A stretch of DNA of 64,000 nt, from contig NZ_JADNGY010000001.1 in assembly GCF_015553625.1 (NCBI RefSeq), positions 242,256 to 306,255 of the forward strand, given 5' to 3'. The first letter of the stretch is position 1; every line of letters starts with the position of its first letter. The notes below the pieces were generated by a model. That model worked only from the letters and a program-made list of their open reading frames with translations, ran no database searches and was not told the origin of the DNA. The translations under genes and the position numbers were made by a program. The stretch is from Streptococcus australis. GTDB taxonomy: Bacteria; Bacillota; Bacilli; Lactobacillales; Streptococcaceae. Shown in pieces: positions 29,453 through 37,590 of this stretch.

Positions 29453-29661
29453 GTCAGTACCTCTTGTTCTTTGTAGTCAGTCCTCTAGGAAGATAAACTC
29501 CTTTTGAACTCTTAGATTTTACTATTATAGCATAATTTGCAAGAATTCTTTCTCATCTAAAAATTTCATCAAAGCAACACGTTCTGGACCAACAGAGACA
29601 AGTAGAGAGGCCAGAATTTTTTGACAACCCCTAAATAGGAATTCTCAGATGATCTTATCGA
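29453..29661. other. Intergenic region with dapH promoter and a coding-like remnant
   Basis: The minus strand carries TATAAT near 29528-29523 as dapH -10. Just upstream an open stretch reads LASLLVSVGPERVALMKFL and ends in a stop that overlaps the -10 (about 29525-29612). It has no start or ribosome site; it may be the tail of a lost gene. I see no clear terminator for the membrane-protein operon here. Confidence 0.35.
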
Positions 29662-30576
29662 TTATGATTTATCCTCAACACTCCTTATACTCTTCAAACG
29701 GAATCTTCCCCCAGTTTCATCAAAAGACATAAAGACACTCATCTTATCCCTTGTAGTATAGACGATTGTAATTCGTTTGACTCCCCCAATAGCATAATTA
29801 TTATGCATAAAGTCAGGAGTTCCTAATTCTTTTACAGCTTCTATCAACTCTAGACCTTCTTCAGATGAAGCTTGCAAAGCCTTATAGTCTTTACTTGTTT
29901 TCGTGACTTCTCCTCTAAAACTTTTCCTAGTATAATAGGTCACACTACTGAGTTCCATAGAATCTTGTTCTTTCTGAAAATTAAGAGACAAGCGCCCTGT
30001 ATCCCCGACGAGCTCATATTCTAATCCGATTCTCTGGCTACCGTCGGAGCTAGAGGACAGGTGACCAGAGACCGCTTTCCCAATCTGATCGACAATCTGC
30101 TCTGGCGTTACATTAGGTTCATTCGCTTTTCTCACTAAAGAAATGAAATCCTCTATGGACAATTCAATTCTGTGGTCCTTGTCAATATAAGGAGAATCTT
30201 CTCCAAAAAATGTAAATTCAGTTTTTACGGATGAATCTGTTGGGAGCTTCTCAGTCTTTTTAGTGGTTGAATAGGAATCTCTTTGATGGGAAAGGTATCT
30301 TACATAGTGGAGAGCCCCACAAAAGAGACACACAATGACGACAAGACCTATCCCTAGCTTCAGGAGACCACTGCGACGAGAAAACCAGGATGCTTTGAAC
30401 TGGCCCATTTGGGATGCGTATACTCGATCTGATCTCGAATATTTGTCTTCCTCAAATTGATCTTTGGATTCAAATACCTCTCCTTGTGGTTGACCTTCTG
30501 AAAACACCTCCGGTACTTTTTTATTCCCCCCTGGCACTTTTGACCATTCTCGTTGAATTTTTCTACCTTTTTGCAT
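29662..30576 (-). CDS. Membrane-anchored protein of unknown function, paralogue 1 (KGRKIQREW family)
   Basis: A 304-residue protein. Residues 1-90 are cytosolic and begin QKGRKIQREWSKVPGGNK, a motif shared with the next gene upstream. A single membrane helix lies at about 92-113 (KLGIGLVVIVCLFCGALHY). The extracellular part (about 115-304) contains an acidic strand-rich domain and a module of the kind F..Y.D..H..ELS..D....I.......EQI..Q.GKA, then LEYEL and Y.ALQ..S.EGLELIEAVKELG. The layout resembles small tandem BLIP-like/DUF3862-type folds, but I do not recognise a named family. GGGAG precedes the start. It is the last gene of the 33.1-29.7 kb unit, 69 bp after its paralogue. Confidence 0.75.
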   Translation of the reverse strand: MQKGRKIQREWSKVPGGNKKVPEVFSEGQPQGEVFESKDQFEEDKYSRSDRVYASQMGQFKASWFSRRSGLLKLGIGLVVIVCLFCGALHYVRYLSHQRDSYSTTKKTEKLPTDSSVKTEFTFFGEDSPYIDKDHRIELSIEDFISLVRKANEPNVTPEQIVDQIGKAVSGHLSSSSDGSQRIGLEYELVGDTGRLSLNFQKEQDSMELSSVTYYTRKSFRGEVTKTSKDYKALQASSEEGLELIEAVKELGTPDFMHNNYAIGGVKRITIVYTTRDKMSVFMSFDETGGRFRLKSIRSVEDKS

Positions 30577-30645
30577 TTCACTCTCCCTTATTCTCGTTTC
30601 TCAGGATGGAAGAAAACGGAATGAGACTCCTCCTTCTCACTTTAG

Positions 30646-31557
30646 TTATTCTTTTTTATCCTTCAATTTCGTCATACTTCCCAAACGGAAAAAATCTCCA
30701 TCTTGATCAAAATACAAGGTAACTCGCATCTCATCACTTGCTTTATAGGAGATAGCAATTTGAGCCTCCGTCCCAGGTAAAAAACTGGAATAGAGCCAAT
30801 CTGGTACTCCCAATTCTTTGATAGCTTCCATCAACTCCACCCCCTCTTGACCTGGCTGAGGAATAAGAGCACTATAATCATCACTTGTTCTTTCAGTTGA
30901 TTCTCTCTGGCTTTCTAGGGTAAAATACTGAATCGAATGCAGAAGGAGGCGATTCTCCTTTTCACTAAAATCAAAGTCCAGTGCTGCTTTATTATCGGTA
31001 AGGAGATACGTCAATACACTTCCTCGACTACCATCAGAGTCTATACTCACATATCCATCTCTTGCTTTTCCTAATTGGTTGAAAATATCATTCATAGTAA
31101 GGTTGGCATCATTAATTTTTCTAATGTATGCGACAACCTCCTCTATATTGATATCAACTTTATGATTTGGGTCTGTATAGCGAGAGTTTTTATTAAAAAG
31201 ATTTTTAAATTCCTTATCTGATAAACGAGCCTCTGTCCCCTTGCTTAATTTTACAGAGTGAGAATCATGCGCAGGTGATTTCACATATCGAGACACAATG
31301 TTAAAAAGGAACAAGAGGAACAGACCTCCTAGCACTAGCTTGAAGAAAATAGAGAAATGAGCTAAGTAAGACTTCTTAAGCACACTTTTTTGAAGATTCT
31401 CTCCACCATTTCGCTTCCCTGTTTTTGCTTCTTTGACCCTGCTTGGTAGTTCCATCCTATCATTCTGCAGATTACTTTTTGAAGAGAGCTCTGAAGAGAT
31501 TTTATTTCCACCTGGGACCTTAGTCCATTCTCTCTGAATCTTTCTACCTTTTTCCAT
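30646..31557 (-). CDS. Membrane-anchored protein of unknown function, paralogue 2 (KGRKIQREW family)
   Basis: A 303-residue homologue of the gene downstream. The N-terminus EKGRKIQREWTKVPGGNK matches it in 16 of 18 positions, whereas the rest of the cytosolic segment (19-88) is unrelated. A membrane helix at about 89-108 (LVLGGLFLLFLFNIVSRYV) is followed by an extracellular domain with the same order of motifs: SRYTDPNHKVDINIEEVV, DIFNQLGKARDGYVSIDSDG, DDYSALIPQ, GVELMEAIKELGVPDW. The sharp conservation of the first 18 residues against a variable spacer suggests a binding or localisation signal. The gap to the previous gene is 17 bp. Confidence 0.75.
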   Translation of the reverse strand: MEKGRKIQREWTKVPGGNKISSELSSKSNLQNDRMELPSRVKEAKTGKRNGGENLQKSVLKKSYLAHFSIFFKLVLGGLFLLFLFNIVSRYVKSPAHDSHSVKLSKGTEARLSDKEFKNLFNKNSRYTDPNHKVDINIEEVVAYIRKINDANLTMNDIFNQLGKARDGYVSIDSDGSRGSVLTYLLTDNKAALDFDFSEKENRLLLHSIQYFTLESQRESTERTSDDYSALIPQPGQEGVELMEAIKELGVPDWLYSSFLPGTEAQIAISYKASDEMRVTLYFDQDGDFFRLGSMTKLKDKKE

Positions 31558-31574
31558 TCAATTTCTCCCCTCTA

Positions 31575-32321
31575 TCAGGTAAGACTTGTAATCCCTTGAG
31601 AGTCCACCTGGCTCTTTCGCAACAAATAGCAAGAACCATCCATTATTTCAATCTCTAATAAATAAGATTTCCCCTTCTCATCCTGAAAGGATAGTTGAAA
31701 ACCTTCCTGATCAGGCCCGATCTGGCGTCGGACGAGGAATTGTAATCCCTGATAGCTACCTAGAAGTGCTTTCAGATCTATCTTTTCTCCAGGTTCTAAG
31801 TTCTGGTAAACTTTTTCTGAAAAAGCTTTTTCCCCCTCCCGGTCTAGATTGGCTAGACTGGCGTCAATCTCTTCTAGCAGATAACTCCCATCAGCCCCCT
31901 TGCTAAAAAGCAAACGGATGGAGGCTCCCTTTCCCCTATCGTCCCATCGATAGAGCAGGGAGAGACTGGGTTGCTTACTTGCTGTAGATTGAAAGAGAAC
32001 TTTCTCTTGGGGGTGCCCCATCCCCTTCAGAAGGGTCTCCAGGCGACTTCCAGTCTGCTTCAGGCTACCGTTTTGGTTCTTTATCGACAGAGAAAAATGC
32101 TTAATTTGTTCCAAGGTCCATGGCGAATCCTTTTTTTCATTCGTTTCTTTTAAGAGTCGCTCCCCTTGAAATTCTTTCGCTTCAAAAGTTGATAAGTTCC
32201 TTATTTCACTTATCGCTGTAGAACTTTTGGGTGGATGACTAAGGACCTCTAGACCCATCCCTAAGAGGAACGCTAGCAGCAGGAGACCAGGAATTTTTAG
32301 CTTCTTGATGACTGTATCCAT
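31575..32321 (-). CDS. Membrane-anchored protein of unknown function
   Basis: A 248-residue protein with an N-terminal membrane anchor (about residues 8-26, LKIPGLLLLAFLLGMGLEV) and an extracellular remainder rich in charged residues. The segment SPWTLEQIKHFSLSIKNQ and then LETLLKGMGHPQEKVLF, LSLLYRWDD, and SYLLEEIDA line up in order with the neighbours' pattern of EE/IEDxV..GKA..LxLxW..YxLxxI, so I treat it as a distant member of the same group. The conserved KGRKIQREW leader is absent. It is spaced 10-17 bp from both neighbours and is certainly co-transcribed. Confidence 0.7.
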   Translation of the reverse strand: MDTVIKKLKIPGLLLLAFLLGMGLEVLSHPPKSSTAISEIRNLSTFEAKEFQGERLLKETNEKKDSPWTLEQIKHFSLSIKNQNGSLKQTGSRLETLLKGMGHPQEKVLFQSTASKQPSLSLLYRWDDRGKGASIRLLFSKGADGSYLLEEIDASLANLDREGEKAFSEKVYQNLEPGEKIDLKALLGSYQGLQFLVRRQIGPDQEGFQLSFQDEKGKSYLLEIEIMDGSCYLLRKSQVDSQGITSLT

Positions 32322-32331
32322 TTACTCCTCC

Positions 32332-33096
32332 TTATTCGACCTTAACTAGATGATAGTGAGCATCTTTTTGGGCTTGCAAAGTGAGAAAGACGAGCCCCTC
32401 TTGTGCACGGTAGGTTAGGACCAAAACTGTCTTTCCATCCTTATGATTCAAAAGCAATGATTGTGGCAAGCCAACCTTTTGTAAAATGTCTTCTAGTTTC
32501 ATGCCAGTTTTCTCTTTCCCACTAGCAAGACTGGTCAAGGCTGCCTTTTTCAGCTGTTTACTTTCTATATTCTGCTTAGAGGTTGGTTGATAGCCCTGAA
32601 TAGCTGTTAGATAGTAGCCATCCTTCATATGGGTAAATTCAAATTGGTATCTATCTCGACCATCTTGTGTCGTTCCATAGCTGAGACGAAGGAGCTGCGT
32701 TCTAGCTTTTGACTCCAGCCGAGCTTGCTTGGCTCCCCCTAATTTTTTGACCAGGGTCTCCGGTGTCGTCCCCTTGGTGCTTAGCTCACCAGTCCCATCT
32801 CCTATTTTAAATTCTAGCAATTCCTCCAAATGCACCCCAACTTCTGGTCGATCTGATTTCGCCAGGAAGGCCTGCAGATAAGCTTCTTCCTTACGAAAGG
32901 TCACTTGCTGGTCTGGATTTAGCTGGTCTTGTGGACTCCCAGAAGCAGCAAGCCCATATCCTACTCCCAACATTGCGAGGATCCCTAAAAGAATCCCTCT
33001 TTTTTGGATGAAAGCTAAGAGGGTCTTCAGATGTTTTCTTGTTATTTCCTTTACATTATCCATTCTGCGATCGTATCTGTATCCCTTTCCGTCCAA
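32332..33096 (-). CDS. Membrane-anchored protein of unknown function
   Basis: A 254-residue protein: a basic cytosolic N-terminus, a membrane helix at about 34-52 (GILLGILAMLGVGYGLAAS) and an external part of two modules, each of the form EEL(L)..K.GDG / ..LVKKLGGAKQARL....LLRLSYG...YQFEF...DGYYLTAI and LKKAAL.....KTGMKLEDILQKVGLPQSLLL...KTVLVLTYRAQ. The start is uncertain: the frame opens with TTG at 33096, and an in-frame ATG at 33063 has no good ribosome site. TATAGT (about 33135) suggests that the second transcription unit starts here. Function unknown. Confidence 0.65.
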   Translation of the reverse strand: MDGKGYRYDRRMDNVKEITRKHLKTLLAFIQKRGILLGILAMLGVGYGLAASGSPQDQLNPDQQVTFRKEEAYLQAFLAKSDRPEVGVHLEELLEFKIGDGTGELSTKGTTPETLVKKLGGAKQARLESKARTQLLRLSYGTTQDGRDRYQFEFTHMKDGYYLTAIQGYQPTSKQNIESKQLKKAALTSLASGKEKTGMKLEDILQKVGLPQSLLLNHKDGKTVLVLTYRAQEGLVFLTLQAQKDAHYHLVKVE

Positions 33097-33165
33097 CTGT
33101 TCACACCTATTTCCTTTGGCAACATATTCTACTATACCATAAATAGCTCGTCCCCGCTAGAACAG

Positions 33166-33200
33166 AAAAAGATCTGAAAATGCCATTCCAGATCTTTTTA
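33166..33200 (-). terminator. Terminator after the first unit of the membrane-protein cluster
   Basis: AAAAAGATCTG and CAGATCTTTTT form a perfect 11-bp stem with a 12-base loop. It separates the unit at 35.3-33.3 kb from the unit at 33.1-29.7 kb. Confidence 0.85.
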
Positions 33201-33270
33201 GGGTTTTAGGTGAATGGATTTTTCCTCCCTTACCTCTTTCGAAAAGAATGAATGAAGAGCCCCTTCTTCA

Positions 33271-34068
33271 TCATAATTTTTTTTCAGATAAAAGGAAATC
33301 TCCATCAGATTGTCTCACAAAAGTCAACCTATATTCAGAAGAACTTGAGGATTTTATATTTACTGTCATTGTAGTAACAATATCTTTAGTTTTGTAGTCT
33401 TCATCTGCAGACATTGAAAGACTAGAAATAGTATGATCCTTAATCACTTCCTTGTAGGATACTCCATCCTTACCAGTTTTAGCATCTCCCACTTTCAGTT
33501 TATCATAGTAAGATGAGGTCATAAAATCGTCCTCAGCTTCTTTATGATTCCCTAAATAATAGAGGTTTTTTAAATAGTAATTGTCTCCTTTCTTCTGAAA
33601 CGTAAGGCGCATTTCACGAACAGTACGATAACTAGTCAGCGTATCATCCTGATCTTCTTGTAACTCGCCCCATTCTAAATCAATTTTATCTTTTCTAAAC
33701 GTGCCTTTCAAAGCTTTGCCATGTACATCCACAACATCTTCAATGCTTGTTCCTAAATCTGGAGTTTCGTATGTACCAAACTCCAAATCAGCTAAATCAT
33801 CAATGTTCCAAGAAAATTCTGCTTCTTCCGGATCAATATACTTACCAGCCTGATCTCGTTTTGATTCTCCTGCGTTAGCTGTTGGGTGAAGGGCTGGTTC
33901 GCTACTTTTAGCATTTGCTGCACCAAAAGAACGACCAAGAAATAGACCTGCAATGACTCCTAAGACTGCAAAAACACTAACACAAGCGATTAACAGACCT
34001 TTCCCTGGCTTCTTTTGATTACCAGTTTCTGGCACACCAAATGGTGCCTGTGATTGATTCATATTCAT
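33271..34068 (-). CDS. Membrane-anchored protein of unknown function, PFG-leader type
   Basis: A 265-residue protein with a short cytosolic leader containing QAPFGVPE, a membrane helix at about 26-47 (LLIACVSVFAVLGVIAGLFLG) and two external modules. Module 1 runs from AEFSWNIDDLADLEFGTYET to DNYYLKNLYYLG (about 83-175) and module 2 from SYYDKLKVGDAKTGKDGVSY to DGDFLLSEKKL (about 185-265). Both follow the same scheme as the 392-residue neighbour upstream, only 21 bp away, and that pair is clearly homologous. The G-D-x-K-T-G-x-x-G-x-S motif recalls the BLIP/SmpA-like fold. Function unknown. Confidence 0.75.
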   Translation of the reverse strand: MNMNQSQAPFGVPETGNQKKPGKGLLIACVSVFAVLGVIAGLFLGRSFGAANAKSSEPALHPTANAGESKRDQAGKYIDPEEAEFSWNIDDLADLEFGTYETPDLGTSIEDVVDVHGKALKGTFRKDKIDLEWGELQEDQDDTLTSYRTVREMRLTFQKKGDNYYLKNLYYLGNHKEAEDDFMTSSYYDKLKVGDAKTGKDGVSYKEVIKDHTISSLSMSADEDYKTKDIVTTMTVNIKSSSSSEYRLTFVRQSDGDFLLSEKKL

Positions 34069-34089
34069 CTTTCATCTATCTCCTCTATA

Positions 34090-35268
34090 TTAATAACGTT
34101 CTGGACCAATGTATAAGAAATCTCCATCTGGTTGTGCTAAGAAGCGCAATGTCTTATAATCGTCACCGACCTTAAAGTTTACGGTTGCAATAACACGAGT
34201 AGAGTCATACTTTTCTCCGTCCTCAGTCATTTTTGTTTCTGTTCCAATTCGGACAACATTTGATTTATGCTTTTTCAAAACTTCTGATAGGGAAGTTCCA
34301 CCTTCACCAGTTTTCTTATCTCCTGTTTTCAGATTTTTGAATTCTTTTGTACTCAACTCACGATCTGCAGAAGTATCTTCATCTTCATCGTCTTCTTCGT
34401 CTGCATAGAATTCTTCTAAGTCAAAAGCTTCCACAGTTTTCAAATAATAATTGCCATCAACTTTTTCAAATCGGAAATAAACATTCTGATGTTCAGCATT
34501 CTTTGCGCGATCCCAATAAAGAGTAAGGCTATTCTTATCATACTCTACACTGGAAGCCAATCCATAGGTTTCAACAATCTGATCAGCAGTCAACCCATAA
34601 CCATCCTTATTGGTATAACTCAAGGTAGCAAGGTCTTTAAGAGTCCAGGTGAAAACAGCCTCCTTCTTATCTGTAATGAAGCTGTTCTTTATCTTTTTTG
34701 CTTCTTCATTAGCGCGTTCTAAACGTTTTGTTCGATTAGCATCTGCTTGAGGCTTAGATGAATTTCCCCAGAAATAGCCAGCTCCACCACCAATTAATCC
34801 ACCAAGAAGGAGTGCAAAAAGGGAAAAGACAACAAATTTCGTCCATCCACGCTTCGGTTTTGGCTGAACATTCCATTGCGATTGGAAGGCTTGAGGGTTC
34901 CCTTGTTGGTAGAAAGGATTGTTTTCTACCTGAGGAGCTTGGTTTTGGAAAAATTGTCCCTGCCCACCAGCTTGTGGTCCTTCTACTGGAGAAGACTGTT
35001 GAAAGGCTTGCGCTCCTGGTGCGCCAAATGGCTCATAAGCTGTTTGACCAGTTTGTGCTCCAAAAGGTTCTTGAACGTTTTGACCAGTTTGGGCTCCAAA
35101 AGGTTCTTGAACAGTCTGCCCTCCTTGTGCTCCAAAAGGTTCGTGAACGCTTTGACCAGTTTGGGCTTCAAGAGGTGGTTGAACGGTTTGTTCGTCTTGC
35201 GCTCCCAAAGGTTCTTGGACAGTTTGTCCCTCTTGTGTTCCAAAAGGTGTCTTGTCTTCTGTTGTCAT
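34090..35268 (-). CDS. Membrane-anchored protein with PFGAQ-repeat cytosolic tail, unknown function
   Basis: A 392-residue protein. Residues 1-85 consist of about seven 12-residue repeats of the form PFGAQTGQTVQE, followed by a Gln/Pro-rich stretch, giving a disordered cytosolic tail of some 140 residues. A membrane helix is at about 146-168 (FVVFSLFALLLGGLIGGGAGY). The external part has module 1 (AVFTWTLKDLATLSYTNKDG to GNYYLKTVEAF, about 205-285) and module 2 (EFKNLKTGDKKTGEGGTSLS to DGDFLYIGPERY, about 305-392). It leads the cluster; the promoter region has a perfect palindrome and a cre-like site. The modules resemble BLIP-like repeats; role unknown. Confidence 0.75.
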   Translation of the reverse strand: MTTEDKTPFGTQEGQTVQEPLGAQDEQTVQPPLEAQTGQSVHEPFGAQGGQTVQEPFGAQTGQNVQEPFGAQTGQTAYEPFGAPGAQAFQQSSPVEGPQAGGQGQFFQNQAPQVENNPFYQQGNPQAFQSQWNVQPKPKRGWTKFVVFSLFALLLGGLIGGGAGYFWGNSSKPQADANRTKRLERANEEAKKIKNSFITDKKEAVFTWTLKDLATLSYTNKDGYGLTADQIVETYGLASSVEYDKNSLTLYWDRAKNAEHQNVYFRFEKVDGNYYLKTVEAFDLEEFYADEEDDEDEDTSADRELSTKEFKNLKTGDKKTGEGGTSLSEVLKKHKSNVVRIGTETKMTEDGEKYDSTRVIATVNFKVGDDYKTLRFLAQPDGDFLYIGPERY

Positions 35269-35345
35269 AATCTCTCCTTTACTAACAACCTGCGCCCGTC
35301 ATTCTCCCCACTTTTCGTGACCATAGTTTGACGTGCAAAGTATAA

Positions 35346-35365
35346 ATATAGTAGTTCTACTATAT
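35346..35365. promoter_or_regulatory. Palindrome overlapping the -10 of the membrane-protein cluster
   Basis: ATATAGTAG and CTACTATAT form 9-bp perfect arms around TT. The minus-strand -10 TATAGT (35364-35359) lies in one arm. A related half, TATAGTAGAA, occurs at the -10 of the second unit near 33135. This looks like an operator for a regulator not present in the cluster. Confidence 0.5.
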
Positions 35366-35403
35366 CATAAAACAGTCTATTTTTCCACCTCATTCTGAGA
35401 TAT

Positions 35404-35417
35404 TGAAAGCGATTAAA
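35404..35417. promoter_or_regulatory. Candidate cre (CcpA) site
   Basis: TGAAAGCGATTAAA matches TGWAANCGNTNWCA at 13 of 14 positions. It lies between the pgi remnant and the promoter of the membrane-protein cluster, about 45 bp upstream of that -10, so it could act on the cluster or be inherited from the pgi end. Confidence 0.45.
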
Positions 35418-35442
35418 AAACGACCTCTTGCGAGATCGTTTT
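35417..35442 (-). terminator. Terminator of the pgi remnant
   Basis: AAAACGA and TCGTTTT, with inner CTC and GAG, form a stem; on the minus strand it ends in TTTTTT. It is probably the original terminator of the resident pgi gene. Confidence 0.7.
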
Positions 35443-35450
35443 GTTGTCTA

Positions 35451-35924
35451 TTATAGACGAGCGTTGAGTTCTTTGCTCAATTCTTCAAATCCTGGTTTAC
35501 CAAGAAGGGCAAACATGTTACGTTTGTAAGCTTCAACACCTGGTTGGTCAAATGGGTTGATCGCGTTTAAGTAACCTGAAAGGGCAATGGCTAATTCGAA
35601 GAAGTAGATAGTGTAACCAAGAGTGAAGGCATCTTGCTCAGGAAGAGTTACGTACATGTTTGGTACGTCACCGTCAGTGTGGGCAAGAAGAACACCGTCA
35701 GTCGCTTTTTTGTTAACGAAGTCAACGTCTTTTCCTTGGAGGTATCCAAGTCCGTCAAGGTCTTCTTCCAAAGTAGGGATGATCACATTCTTACGAGGTT
35801 TGTCAACGCGGACAACTGTTTCAAACATGATGCGAGTTCCTTCTTGGATAAATTGACCCAATGAGTGCAAGTCTGTTGAGAAGTTAGCTGAAGTTGGGTA
35901 AATACCTTTTTGGTCTTTTCCTTC
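35451..35924 (-). pseudogene. pgi: 3' remnant of a glucose-6-phosphate isomerase gene
   Basis: This fragment encodes the last 157 residues of glucose-6-phosphate isomerase, from [15 protein letters not shown] to the C-terminal LNARL. It corresponds to residues 293-449 of the full gene at 41503-42852. Protein identity is about 90 percent but the DNA differs at roughly one base in five, so it is not a recent tandem copy. The homology begins abruptly at about 35924; upstream the frame has other sequence and no promoter. A TTG-started ORF of 139 residues exists in it but should not make an active enzyme. Confidence 0.9.
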
Positions 35925-36123
35925 TGTTCAGGCACCCCTTGTGGATCCATCTGCTGGGAATTCCCTTGCACTGACTGGCTAGTTTGATTGACTTGCCAAT
36001 CAACCACTGCGTCATCTATTTTTTCTAATTTAGACCCAGAAGCCTGGACTTTTTGTCCAAGCTCTGAATCAATTTTTTAGACTTTTATTTTTCTAAATTG
36101 CTTGATTTTAAATTTTGTTATGG
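35925..36123 (-). other. Junction segment between sorbitol operon and pgi remnant
   Basis: On the minus strand an open frame without a start reads KIDSELGQKVQASGSKLEK and continues through a Gln-rich stretch (DWQVNQTSQSVQGNSQQMD) directly into the pgi remnant out of its frame. It looks like the tail of another gene brought in with the island and cut at the junction. No function can be given. Confidence 0.5.
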
Positions 36124-36495
36124 TCAAGCAGTTTCGAAAATCTGAATGGTAGAGTCCTTTTCAATTACTACTGCTTGGTCTGCTGCAACATGGAGAGTGC
36201 CCGGCAGGCTGCCCTCTTTTGAACCATCAAAAGAAATCGTGATATGGCCCAGTCCAGTTAAATTTTTTTCTACTACATTTCCTACGGCAGTAATCGAATA
36301 TTCCTGACTATCTACCACCAGCTTTCCACCTTCTAGTATTGCACCTAGAAGATTTTTGTTATCGATTTTAAAACAATACTCTGCTAAGTCTTCCGGAGCT
36401 TCTTCTCCAAACAAAATGAGCATATTGGCATCTTGAATCATATTCTGAGCTTCAGGCCCCACTTGAATTACTTTAGCTTCAAAAATTTTCTTCAT
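36124..36495 (-). CDS. srlB: PTS glucitol/sorbitol transporter subunit IIA
   Basis: A 123-residue cytoplasmic phosphocarrier of the glucitol PTS. It accepts phosphate from HPr and passes it to the IIB domain. The family regions ILFGEEAPEDLAEYCF and GNVVEKNLTGLGHITISFDG are present, the latter with the likely phosphorylated His. It is the last gene of the operon, 98 bp after the IIBC gene. Its ATG at 36495 has only a moderate ribosome site. Confidence 0.93.
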   Translation of the reverse strand: MKKIFEAKVIQVGPEAQNMIQDANMLILFGEEAPEDLAEYCFKIDNKNLLGAILEGGKLVVDSQEYSITAVGNVVEKNLTGLGHITISFDGSKEGSLPGTLHVAADQAVVIEKDSTIQIFETA

Positions 36496-36593
36496 CTAAT
36501 TCCTATTCATCCTTTCTCAAATCTGTCATAAACTTATGCTTATAGATAAGTTTAACATAATAGTTGCTATGTTTACGTGCATCTATCAAAAGT

Positions 36594-37574
36594 TTACTGA
36601 TAAAGGCCAATACTAGCTATCCAAGCTACTAGCACCCGCGGAACACCATTGAGAAAGCGTGAATAAAGCACAGAAGGGACACCAACCTCAACTGTTTCAG
36701 CCTTGGCTTCAGATAGACCGAGTGCTACAGGAATGAAATCACAACCGTTTTGAGTGTTGATAGCAAATATAGCTGGCAGAGCCATTTGGGGCGGAATAGT
36801 CCCTTTGCCGATTTCAACTCCAATTAAGGTTCCAATAATCTGACTGATAACAGCTCCGGGGCCTAACAAAGGAGATAGGAATGGCAAGGAACAGATAAAG
36901 CCAATCAAAATGAGTCCCCAGATGTTCCCAGCTAGGGGAACCATTAATTTTGCCAGCCAATTTCCAACACCTGAACCTTGAATAACCCCAATCAGCAAGG
37001 AAACAAAGGCCATGAAAGGAATGATCGTGTTGAGCATTGTTTGGATGGCTTCACGAGCAGCCTGGTTGAAAGTCGCAACGACCTTCCCAGCGCCCATCCC
37101 AATTCTTGCTACAATACTTGTTTCAGCTTTTTGCTCTGTAATTTTTTTACTAGTATCGTAAGTTGGCTTTTCTGTTACCACAGTTGTCGCTTTTTCGTCT
37201 TCATTAGCAGCAGAAATTTGATTAAGGCCAACTGCTGACACATAGATTTCCTCGGTTATATATTGAGCTAGAGGCCCACTTTTCCCTGTAGCGACAATAT
37301 TTATTGTAGGGATCCCCTTTTTAGGATAAATACCACAGCGAAGAGTACCGCCACAATCCACGATTGCTAAAGCAATTTCCTCATCTGGGATAGAAGTTTT
37401 AAACCCATTAACAGCTTCCATACCGGTCAAATCAGCAATTTTATCTACAATATCTGGCTTTTCTCCTCCGCCAGTGATATAGATGAATTTATGCTTAGCT
37501 TCACTAGGTGTAATGACCAAAGGTCCTCCGAAACCGCCATTTCCTTTAACAACTTTTATACTCTTATATGACAT
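36594..37574 (-). CDS. srlE: PTS glucitol/sorbitol transporter subunit IIBC
   Basis: A protein of about 326 residues that combines the IIB domain (about 1-120, with the phosphorylated Cys in [17 protein letters not shown]) and half of the membrane domain (about 175-326, several helices; [25 protein letters not shown]). It pairs with the IIC subunit to move and phosphorylate sorbitol. ATG at 37574 ([13 protein letters not shown]) follows AAAGAG and leaves a 16-bp gap to the IIC stop; an in-frame codon at 37598 would overlap the IIC gene. Confidence 0.93.
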   Translation of the reverse strand: MSYKSIKVVKGNGGFGGPLVITPSEAKHKFIYITGGGEKPDIVDKIADLTGMEAVNGFKTSIPDEEIALAIVDCGGTLRCGIYPKKGIPTINIVATGKSGPLAQYITEEIYVSAVGLNQISAANEDEKATTVVTEKPTYDTSKKITEQKAETSIVARIGMGAGKVVATFNQAAREAIQTMLNTIIPFMAFVSLLIGVIQGSGVGNWLAKLMVPLAGNIWGLILIGFICSLPFLSPLLGPGAVISQIIGTLIGVEIGKGTIPPQMALPAIFAINTQNGCDFIPVALGLSEAKAETVEVGVPSVLYSRFLNGVPRVLVAWIASIGLYQ

Positions 37575-37590
37575 AATTTCACTCTTTCTA

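Noticed and set aside
35783..36007. 74-codon ORF starting MVDWQVNQ
   Set aside because: Spans the junction into the pgi remnant in a wrong frame; treated as a junction artefact rather than a gene.
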